From: Trochalopteron elliotii | Lineage: Eukaryota; Chordata; Aves; Passeriformes; Leiothrichidae | Direction: 5' to 3' | DNA length: 64,000 nucleotides | Assembly: GCA_024734555.1 (NCBI GenBank) | Contig: JANPWX010000126.1 | Location: 2,322,267 to 2,386,266, forward strand | Part shown: piece after piece, positions 56,501-64,000 of the stretch | Numbering within the stretch: position 1 is the first letter of the stretch | Layout: each line of letters starts with the position of its first letter | Program-made: the position numbers and the translations under genes | The notes under the pieces: generated by a model | Told to the model about the DNA's origin: nothing | What the model saw: the letters and a program-made list of their open reading frames with translations, nothing else | The model's database searches: none

Positions 56501-59500
56501 AAGAAACAATCTACCATCTGCTGAGGGGAGCTACAGGCGTGGTGGTTTGAAGGGGAAGAGATGATCACTGCACATATACCAATGAATGCTGAGATCATTA
56601 CTGACAGAGACAGTGCAGAGGAGTGACTCAGACTCTTTGCACTCTTGGTGGATGTACTGCAGAACAATGTAAGTTAAGCAAGATCCTACCAATGCCATGC
56701 TTTTCCATCAGAGTGATCAGTTCTGCTTCTGTCAGGTAATCAGGAGGGCTGGTTTGCTTTTCCAGCAACTTTATTTCACCAATTGGAAAAAGATCTCCTT
56801 TCTCACAGTGGGGAAGGCTCTCTTCTAATGGGATGCTGTGCCACGGCATAATTTCTGTGAACCCTGTAGGTAAAGAAACAAACAACTTGCCAGTTTACCA
56901 TAAAAGTCTCAGTAGTGCTGCCACATTCTTTTTACAGAGGCCCAAGAAAAAACTTCTGCCTTTGTGTAATTTATTCCCCAAAAGGCATTTACTGTTTGTA
57001 AAAAGGCTGGTCTTCACACTGGCAAACGTGCCATTAAATCTTTGAGACTGCTACATGAAAAATAACACTTTTTCTATCATAATGGAAGTACAAAAATTAG
57101 GACAAGATTTAGCTTCACTTTCATATCCATTCAGAGTATTAATGGGTAAAAAAATTTAATCTGCAGCTAACACTTACTCCTGATTTGTCTTACCTGGTGA
57201 AGTTACCACCTTTCCAACACAAGTAAATCTTTCAGGGCCAATACTGAAGGAAATGGTGGTTTGCAGGTACTTGCAGTCAGCACTGACAGTGGCAATGAAG
57301 TGCCGAGTGATGTACTCGTACAGTCGCCACCCGTCTCCACCTGGGGACAAACAACACCTCAGCCATAAAATATAATCAAATTTCAGTACCTGGAAGCTAG
57401 TAATCTGGGACAATTTTCTCCTAGAAACATAGGCATTAAGTTGTTTTCTTTTTCTTGGCAGTACCATAGTCCCAAAGATCAATTGCTGAAGCAACTCTGA
57501 ACTTCACTGTCACCAGAAGTTTCAATGAGGATCAAGTTTGCTCTTTCTTCGCTTCTTGCCATTCAAATAATTTTATTTTTTGTTGAAACCCAGTGATTTT
57601 GAAAGTGGCACCTTGCACCTCAAGGGACTGATTTCTTCACACAGTGTCCCAACACTCCCAAATTTGCCTGTACCTAATTCTGCTTCTGTTGCAGCTCTCA
57701 TTGGGGTGATGGGAGGATGGTCTCCTGCATCATGGCCTTTCCTTGGACGATTGATGCCTTCTGATAGCAATGCTTTTACCTGAGTGAAGAAAGAACTGGC
57801 TTACTCAGATCAAATCCATAACAGTACAACACAAATAAAAGAAACTAGAGATATTTAAAGTTTCTGAAGGCCTATAGGTTATAATACACCAAGCAAGATC
57901 TAATCTAAAGCAGACTAGAGAACAACAGTACAGCTTTTGCTTCATGTACTCACAGTTTCTGCCCAGTAAGGATTATTGGCTTGTTGTCTCAAACATCCTT
58001 TCAGGTCAAAGTTTTCTGGATAATGGGTAGTTTCTGTTCGAGGGTAGCTGATATAACCCTGAGTGTAAAGACGCTCTGCTATTTGCATGGCATGTTGAGG
58101 ACCCATTCCTGAGAGGGGACAGGAGAAAACAAAAAGCATATACACATCCCTGTGATTATGGTTTGCTGCATCTGGATGTACACCTTACCCAAGTACTTAA
58201 ATAAATTATGGTTTATCCTTGCCGTAAGACCTTTTTCATCTTGATCTTGCCAAACGTTTCACTTTTGACAAGCAGCTTTCTAAACTTGATCCTTTGCCCA
58301 AAATTATGTACTATTTGTTTCGAGAGGCCAAAATATTTTGCTTTAAAACAGTGTGAAAATCTGAACTTTTGTACCCACCTAAAGCAGCACTGGCCACTCG
58401 GAGCATTTCTACTGTGTTCAGAGCCAGTGGTCTCTGCTTCACCTTCTCTTTTTTACTCACAGATTCTACCTGGAAAACAGCATTTTCACAGTAGGAGTTC
58501 TAACATTTGGTAAATGCATAATTTTAATCACGTCTATAAATATGTATCATACCTACCATTGTCTATTCTTATCACATCTGCTTTGTTCTCTTAAAACAGT
58601 AACTGCCAATATATTTTTACTTTAGAAAATCTGACTGGAGATAATTTTATCACGTTCTAAAATTAAAGTCTGAAAGTCCCTTTGTGCCAGGACTAGATCA
58701 GATCTATATCTAACTGGGAACACAGCAAGGCAGCTTATTGCTGTCTTTACTTCCCACTTACTTCAGCAGCAGCCACTTTCAGTGCTACAGGGATTTAGTG
58801 CTCATTCCAAGCAACAGTCCTAACTACAAGAATGCAGATTTTTAAAAGCTTCAAGCAGTCTTTGAACCTTCATGTCTATAAGCACTTAAATCCAAACACA
58901 CTGTCAAACAAGTATTGAACAGAGCAGAGTTATAAGTTAATTGGCTATAAAGAGTGTACTGTACACATGATTAAATATTTAACTGCAGGAATATTGCCCT
59001 ACACATAATTAAATTCCAATTTATTCAATGTCTCATGGGAAATAAGAGGTCTGCTTGGAGACATCTGAACAGTATTTCCTAGCAGGTTTAGTAATGAAGA
59101 GTTCCTATCATGAGTGATGAGCATTTCCAAAGTCAATATTAAGAAGAGGCTTCTGCTGAGATGACCACATCAGGACAGTACAATCAACAATAAAAAAATC
59201 TCTTGCCTTTTATTCTCATTTACACAAAGCTGAATGAAGTAAAAACCAAAATACAGATATTCTACACTCTTTAACAAAAACAACCGAAAGCCTCAATATG
59301 CAGCAAATGAAAAATTAAATTGCATTTCCTTTATATGAAATATGGATCTACTGGCACTGGGTAAATATTCTTACCTTAGCTTCTTTTGCCATCTTTGTTA
59401 TATTCAGGAACATTTGAGCAACCTCACGATCAAACACCCTCACTCTATCCCAATCCAAAGTGAGAGAACTTTCTTTTTCAGGGTTCACCTATTGGACAAA

Positions 59501-62500
59501 AAAAAAAAAATAATTCCCACCAACTTTACTCCTAGAAGTGTGAGAATGCATATTCCCAACAAGAGTCCAGCAAGCAAATCCTAGGACAGGATTTGTTAGG
59601 ACAAATTTGGGAAAAAACCCACACCAGAACACCAGTGCTCAAACATGCAGTTGTGCTCTTTTTGGGGAGGGCTTTTGAAAAGGATTTTTTTTTACTTTTA
59701 AAATACAAAAATGGCAACTTTTTACCAATAAGGAACCCCTTATTTGTTTATAAAATCCTCGTGATCACAAGCCATAAAACCTGTTGGTTTGCTCTCAAGA
59801 GTTTGGACAGCAGCGAGGCTGTAAAACTACTCTAAGCTGCCAAAGTACTCTGAGGACTCAATTGCCAATTAACACAATGAGCATTTTATTTGCTTTAAAA
59901 TTCCAATACTCAGCAATGCCAATGTTTGTTGGCAGGCTAATTAATTCCTGGATTCAAATTAACAACAGTCAGTCCAAGGACCCCAGGGAACAAAAGAGAA
60001 CCATTTAAATAGTCTTTTTGGCTGAATCTGAGCTTAGATGATTAGCACTGAAGAATTCTTATAAGCAGCAGACAATAAGCACTTTAATACAAAACTGACA
60101 TCCTGGAATCTGTTCTTGAGAGTGGTGACACACATGTGAACAGAATGAGAGCACATGAGTAAACTATAGGCATTGTGAATTCTTGTCAGCAGCTAAAAAT
60201 TTATGAATGAACAAAATACAAATGCATTTTTTTTGTAAAAATGAGTACTGTAAAACTTACTTTAGCTTGCAACACCCAGTACGTCTCAGGCTTAAATGAC
60301 TGGATTTTGTCATGCCTCTCAACACAGAATCCAAGTGTTGGGGTCTGACATGGCCCAAAGGAGATGAGGGAGCTGTCTAAATTCCCATATTTCCCCTGAA
60401 AATATTTAGTCTGGAACCTAAGAGAAGGGAGAGGGGGGAAAACAAATGAGGAATATACACATTAATATCCTCATTCCCATGAAAAGCAGTTTTCGTTATC
60501 ATACATGCACAAAATATGAGTAATCTATAATATCATTCAGGCATTAGGAAAAAAGCATTCTGAGAAGCACCATCTCTTACAGCTAATGAAGACATAATCA
60601 TTTTGCCTCACAAGGAGCTGGGAGGGGACACAGCCAGGACAGCTGATCCCAGCTGACCAAAGGGATATTCCAGACCATGTGACATCATGCTCAGCTGGGG
60701 CAATGAGGAGGAAGGGGGGAACACTTCGGGTGATGGTACTGGTTTTCTCAAGTAAACATAACGGCTGATGGAGCCCAGCTTTCCTGGCCATGGCTGAACA
60801 CCTGCCTGCCCCTGGGAAGCAGGGAATTAATTCCTTATTTTGCTTTGCCTGTGTGTGCAGCTTTTGTTCACCTATTAAACTGTTTTTATCTCTAAGCCTT
60901 GAGTTTTCCCACTTCTACCTACCCAGAACTCTCCCCTACCCCAGTGGTGGGGAGGCAGTGAGTGGCTGTGTGGGGCTTGGCTGGGGTTAAACCATGAGGG
61001 CACAGAGCCATTCACTCCTGAACCTTTCACAAAAGCCTCTGCAGTCTGAGCTGTCACCTGGTGAAGGCACAGCCAATCCTCAGATCCAGCTCCTGGCGGG
61101 CATCCACAGACAGAGCCTCGTTGCGATTGGGCTCTCCCAAGTGATTCATGGCATTGCAGATGTCTGTGTCGGTGATGGAGCTGAATTTAGCTCTGTAAAT
61201 CGTCCTCTCCGTGCCACGAGGTTTGTTCATCACAGGAAGAACAGCATCAAGAACCTAAGGAAAATCAGAAGCGCAGTTAAAGAGGATTTGAAAGATAAAG
61301 GCTTTCTCTCTAAAGATAAAAAAACCACTCCCTACAAAATACTAGTTTCTGTGTCACTGCTTTCTTAACTCAGCAGGATGTCATGCCAATACATTAACTG
61401 ATAAGCCAGAGCAGTATTTACCCATCTGCTCAAAAGCATATGAAGAATAAACAAAACTGAAGGGTTTATTTAATATACAGCAACTGCTGGGAGCAAACCA
61501 GTATTTTTGGCTAAGGGCAAAGACATTCACCAGTGCAGCTGCAGCACCTTTTGGTGAACCAGTGTCTATCTGGGTTTATTCTACTCATTGCTAAGGCACA
61601 AGTAATGAATGATACAGGGGTATGTAAAGAACTTAAAATAATCACTTGATGAAACGTGTTCCTTTAAACTAAAGAATATCCCCAAACAAATACTCTTCAT
61701 GTAGACTTCTGGGAATAGGATGTTAAAAAAAATCTTAGCAAAGTTTTAGTTCTATGCTTTTTATGTGCAGAGGCCAAATTTCTGCAGTAAGCCTACACTT
61801 ATAAGCAGCTTCTGTGCTCTAAAGCATCTAATTGCTTAATAAAAGAAAGATAACAGAGATTAAGTTTTATAAGGACATAAAAATAACTACTCCAGCTGTG
61901 GAATAGAGACCAATTCTTGAAGCACTGGAATGTTGTAACATTTGAGAGGCCTGACTGTTCATCTGAGATGAGCAACACCTCTGAAATTTATTGATACTCT
62001 TTAACTGACATCTTACAGCGTTCAAAGCATGTGAGTTTTTCCAAGGCCCTCTATGCCTTTAAAACTTCATTCAACTTTAGTTTGAATTTTACTGTATACT
62101 CATAAAAGAGTGTATTGATAGTCTTGTCAGACATATATTATGGTATTGTGAGTCTTAAAAATGGAAATCTTACTTCAAAACAGATGTTTTCTCCTTCCTT
62201 ATCGCAATCCAACCACAAGACAATACAATCACAGCCTCTTCCCTCCACCTGTGAGAAAAATGAGCACACTTCTTCAGCAACTCAAAAAGACACCTCCTCC
62301 CTCTCTACCTGTATATTTCCTTTTCTGGTTTAAACAGGGTGTGTGAAATGTGAACAGTAACCAACACGGACTTATTTTAAAGAAGGCACTTATAAGCTGT
62401 GCCTTGCACTTGCTATTAAAGGTAAACTTGCATCCAATCCTCCAATTCTGAGAAGCAGGATATCAATTGTCAAAAAACTCAGAAGGCAATGGCAAAAGTG

Positions 62501-63893
62501 AATTTAATAAAGATTTCAGACAGTGTAAGAACCAGCAAAAATAAAATATTCTTTATCCTATGTTAATAAAATAGATCTAACTGTGACAAAAAGCTACTCC
62601 CTGGAAGAATTCCTACTTAGGAACATAGAAAATGATAACTCTAAATATTACTGGTAAGAAAGAATACCTGTAAAAACTTCACCATGGTCAGTTTGGGATT
62701 AGCTTCTTTCTTTTCTGTGGGAGCTTTGCTAAAAAGTTCTGCTGGATCCACTTTGTCCCAGCTGTTATATTTTCCTGAAAAGCAAAAGTATATTAAGTGG
62801 AGCTCTGAAGGAATAGTTATAAAACAAACAGCTTTACTTTGCAAAACACTTGGCTTTCAAAATTTGTATGGAGAATTTTCTACCCTAACACATCTTGCTT
62901 TACTGTATACCAAGGGACCTCTTAGCTTTTTCTGAAGGAGCTGGCAGCTCTACAAGCTGTATTAATTAAAACATCTGATGAGCAGGCAAATACCTATGAA
63001 ATCCAAAGTCATGACGTGACCACACACCGATGTCATCTTGAAGTGGGTGCTCTGTCCTATGAAGGACCCGGTGTACTCGTGCACAGAGCACGCACCGTTG
63101 AGTCCCTTGCGAGAGGACATGTTCCCTGTGAAAGCAGGAGCATAAATATTAACGAGGTGAAAAAAAAACCCCAGCTATTGAAACAAATCATTTTGTGTGA
63201 AATTACATCCCCCTTTCATTAGATCTTACAGCTAGGTCTTCCTGATCACAAATTTCTACTTCTTGATCAAACTTTTACATCATTAAGTATCAATTCAGGG
63301 CTTTCCTAAAGTCTATTTCATCTTCAAATTAAACTATCCATTATCTCCACCAGCTTTTCCCTCCCACAATGAAACCTTACAAAAATACAGCTAGTTTTCT
63401 AGAACACACACTTACAATCAATTTCTTTTTCAGATTTATGAAACTTTTACCTCAAAAATCTCAGAACAGCAACTTGCTACTTGATTGGCACTTTCTAGAC
63501 ACCGTATGCTCTAAGGCACATTAGAGCTACACAAAATATCGAAACCAGATTCCTTTATTCTTGGATTAAACAGGCATCACCCCATAAAAAGAATCAGAAC
63601 ATGATGGGATATCCCGTTCTTTTATGAACCTGTTCGAAGTCACCGTCCCCAAGAGGCTCCGGCCCCAAGACAACCAAGCCGCTGCCCAGCGTGTTCCTCA
63701 CCCTCACTGCACTGACGGCAAACCCGGCAGACGCCTCCCGGCACCCCGCACACATCCCCGCGCTCCGGCCGTGCCCGCAGAGCGCTCCCACTGCCGCGGG
63801 TACCGGCACCCCGCTTCCCCTACCTCTCGAGAGGATCTTGGCGATGGACTGCGCCAGGGACGGCTTCTCGGCCACCATGAGCACAGTCCTCAT
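53118..63893 (-). CDS. TOP3B: TOP3B, DNA topoisomerase III-beta, 17 coding exons, complete
   Basis: Type IA topoisomerase that passes single strands of DNA or RNA; with TDRD3 and FMRP it acts on R-loops and mRNAs. Exons in transcript order: 63893-63824, 63125-62994, 62774-62668, 62248-62174, 61254-61058, 60417-60261, 59488-59375, 58469-58379, 58108-57954, 57779-57674, 57340-57194, 56863-56690, 55893-55765, 55576-55427, 55004-54904, 54673-54472, 53599-53118. They total 2589 nt (862 residues plus stop), the human length, with all splice phases matching. TOPRIM domain: Glu9 in AEKPSLA and Asp117/Asp119/Glu121 in LDCDKEGE. Catalytic Tyr336 in [11 protein letters not shown]-terminal CxxC zinc-binding pairs are followed by an RGG/RG-rich tail ending AALAAYFV. 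All catalytic residues are intact. Confidence 0.98.
53600..54471 (-). other. TOP3B: TOP3B intron 16
   Basis: AT-rich intron of 872 bases, donor GTAGGA; nothing else recognised. Confidence 0.85.
54472..54673 (-). CDS. TOP3B: TOP3B exon 16
   Basis: Residues 636-703. Acceptor TTTCCAG, donor GTAGGA. Contains [15 protein letters not shown] and [13 protein letters not shown], two CxxC zinc-binding pairs, and [19 protein letters not shown]. Confidence 0.97.
54904..55004 (-). CDS. TOP3B: TOP3B exon 15
   Basis: Residues 602-635: [20 protein letters not shown] followed by the first CxxC (RCGKCHRF). Acceptor TTTTTGCAG; donor GTCAGT, a weaker donor. Confidence 0.97.
55427..55576 (-). CDS. TOP3B: TOP3B exon 14
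   Basis: Residues 552-602: [20 protein letters not shown] and [20 protein letters not shown]. Acceptor CCTGTTAG; donor GTAAAA, a non-consensus but valid GT. Confidence 0.97.
55765..55893 (-). CDS. TOP3B: TOP3B exon 13
   Basis: Residues 509-552: [20 protein letters not shown] and [20 protein letters not shown]. This is the strongly conserved type IA topoisomerase segment after the catalytic tyrosine domain. Acceptor TGTGGCAG; donor GTCAGT. Confidence 0.97.
55894..56689 (-). other. TOP3B: TOP3B intron 12
   Basis: 796 bases, AT-rich; no repeat or nested gene recognised. Confidence 0.85.
56690..56863 (-). CDS. TOP3B: TOP3B exon 12
   Basis: Residues 451-509: [17 protein letters not shown] and [20 protein letters not shown], the latter a type IA topoisomerase signature. 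Acceptor ACCTACAG; donor GTAGGA. Confidence 0.97.
57194..57340 (-). CDS. TOP3B: TOP3B exon 11
   Basis: Residues 402-451: [20 protein letters not shown] and [19 protein letters not shown]. Acceptor TGTCCCCAG; donor GTAAGA. Confidence 0.97.
57674..57779 (-). CDS. TOP3B: TOP3B exon 10
   Basis: Residues 367-402: [20 protein letters not shown] then HPPITPM, the conserved HPPITP motif close to the active site. Acceptor TTCACTCAG; donor GTACAG. Confidence 0.97.
57954..58108 (-). CDS. TOP3B: TOP3B exon 9 (catalytic Tyr336)
   Basis: Residues 315-366. Contains [18 protein letters not shown] and [15 protein letters not shown]. Counting through the assembled exons, the tyrosine of SYPRTE is residue 336, the position known for the human active-site tyrosine that forms the covalent nucleic-acid link. 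Acceptor CCCTCTCAG; donor GTGAGT. Confidence 0.98.
58379..58469 (-). CDS. TOP3B: TOP3B exon 8
   Basis: Residues 285-315: [20 protein letters not shown] and [11 protein letters not shown]. Acceptor TTTTCCAG; donor GTGGGT. Confidence 0.97.
58470..59374 (-). other. TOP3B: TOP3B intron 7
   Basis: 905 bases, AT-rich, nothing else recognised. Confidence 0.85.
59375..59488 (-). CDS. TOP3B: TOP3B exon 7
   Basis: Residues 247-284, 38 whole codons: [20 protein letters not shown] and [18 protein letters not shown]. The acceptor follows a 12-base T run (CCAATAG); donor GTAAGA. Confidence 0.97.
59489..60260 (-). other. TOP3B: TOP3B intron 6
   Basis: 772 bases, AT-rich, with a 12-base poly(A)/poly(T) tract next to the acceptor near 59502. 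Nothing else recognised. Confidence 0.85.
60261..60417 (-). CDS. TOP3B: TOP3B exon 6
   Basis: Residues 194-246: [20 protein letters not shown] then [19 protein letters not shown]. The [11 protein letters not shown] word is a type IA topoisomerase signature. Acceptor TCTCTTAG; donor GTAAGT. Confidence 0.97.
60608..60993 (+). mobile_element. endogenous retrovirus LTR fragment (3' part) in TOP3B intron 5
   Basis: The segment begins near 'acaaggagctgggaggggac', passes 'gaccaaagggatattccaga' and an ATTAAA poly(A) signal at 60874-60879, and ends in 'ggctggggttaaacca'. It is the 3' two thirds of the same passerine-type LTR family as 23211-23450; the first roughly 200 bases are missing. Plus orientation, antisense to TOP3B. 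No internal viral genes. Confidence 0.75.
61058..61254 (-). CDS. TOP3B: TOP3B exon 5
   Basis: Residues 129-194: [39 protein letters not shown] and [18 protein letters not shown]. Acceptor TTTCCTTAG; donor GTGACA. Confidence 0.97.
61255..62173 (-). other. TOP3B: TOP3B intron 4
   Basis: 919 bases, AT-rich, no repeat or nested gene recognised. Confidence 0.85.
62174..62248 (-). CDS. TOP3B: TOP3B exon 4 (TOPRIM DxDxE)
   Basis: Residues 104-128, 25 whole codons: [20 protein letters not shown] and NICFE. Asp117, Asp119 and Glu121 form the Mg-binding DxDxE triad of the TOPRIM fold. Acceptor TCTCACAG; donor GTAAGA. Confidence 0.97.
62668..62774 (-). CDS. TOP3B: TOP3B exon 3
   Basis: Residues 68-103: [20 protein letters not shown] and [15 protein letters not shown]. 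Acceptor GCTTTTCAG; donor GTATTC, weak beyond the first bases. Confidence 0.97.
62994..63125 (-). CDS. TOP3B: TOP3B exon 2
   Basis: Residues 24-68: [19 protein letters not shown] and [18 protein letters not shown]. Acceptor TTTCACAG; donor GTATTT. Confidence 0.97.
63126..63823 (-). other. TOP3B: TOP3B intron 1 (after the ATG exon)
   Basis: 698 bases; the part next to exon 1 (about 63650-63823) belongs to the CpG-rich promoter region and the rest is AT-rich. Confidence 0.85.
63824..63893 (-). CDS. TOP3B: TOP3B exon 1 (start codon)
   Basis: Residues 1-24: [20 protein letters not shown] then LSRG. The ATG at 63893-63891 is preceded by CCGAAG (purine at -3). A second in-frame ATG encodes Met6, but the first is the conserved start. 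Glu9 of AEKPSLA is a catalytic TOPRIM residue. Donor GTAGGG at 63823-63818. Confidence 0.97.
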
Positions 63894-64000
63894 CTTCGGC
63901 CGCTGCGGCGCGGAGCCGCGGGGACGGGCAGGCGGAGCTGGGGCTGGGGCGCGGCGGCTCCCGCGCCTGAGGGGACAGAGCGCCGCTCAGCCCGCCCGCT
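63894..64000 (-). promoter_or_regulatory. TOP3B: TOP3B 5' UTR / CpG island
   Basis: Very GC- and CpG-rich sequence directly upstream of the ATG, continuing the island that covers exon 1. A good acceptor (CTGTCCCCTCAG, ending at 63967) lies upstream of the ATG, so the 5' UTR exon may start at 63966 with a further non-coding exon beyond the window. No TATA box is visible. Confidence 0.6.

Overview
This window is vertebrate nuclear DNA, almost certainly from a bird and probably a songbird (passerine). Genes are split into short exons with GT-AG introns and CpG-rich 5' ends. CR1-type LINE 3' ends, the typical avian repeat, occur at 1-312, 36190-36690 and 51112-51335. Two LTR fragments of a type I associate with passerine endogenous retroviruses lie at about 23211-23450 and 60608-60993. 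There are two runs of N (5950-6300 and 50676-51012), both in GC-rich promoter surroundings.

Three protein-coding genes are present, all on the minus strand, in the order MAPK1 - PPM1F - TOP3B. This is the order I know from human 22q11.2, so the block is conserved vertebrate synteny. (1) MAPK1 (ERK2) contributes only its first coding exon (5745-5887) and the start of its first intron (1-5744); the rest lies beyond the left edge. (2) PPM1F (POPX2, a PP2C-family Ser/Thr phosphatase) is represented by six coding exons between 41276 and 32565. The exon carrying the initiator methionine was not found and may lie in the gap at 50676-51012. (3) TOP3B (DNA/RNA topoisomerase III-beta) is complete in its coding part: 17 exons from 63893 to 53118 whose lengths add up to 2589 nt, that is 862 residues plus a stop, the length I know for the human protein. 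Every junction keeps frame.

Layout: 1-5744 MAPK1 intron 1; 5745-6480 MAPK1 exon 1 and CpG-island promoter with a gap; 6481 to about 25060 (or up to about 31930, depending on where PPM1F ends) gene-free DNA with old CR1-like sequence, an LTR fragment and an isolated CpG-rich block at 21930-22135; 25063-32564 downstream of the PPM1F stop, possibly a very long 3' UTR; 32565-41279 PPM1F coding exons with a CR1 and a solo LTR in introns; 41280-51110 PPM1F 5' intron and probable promoter; 51112-53094 short spacer; 53095-64000 TOP3B from its poly(A) signal to its CpG-rich 5' end.

The three genes do not form a pathway. MAPK1 is a signalling kinase, PPM1F a phosphatase acting on CaMKII and PAK, and TOP3B a topoisomerase working with TDRD3. 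I saw no undescribed multi-gene system. The more unusual items are a solo LTR with an exact 6-bp target duplication 42 bp from a PPM1F splice donor, a NAGNAG acceptor on the same exon, a roughly 95% identical 140-bp duplication 4 kb apart, an exon-like sequence with a perfect donor at 52040, a very short TOP3B 3' UTR, and a strong poly(A)-site-like sequence 7.5 kb downstream of the PPM1F stop.
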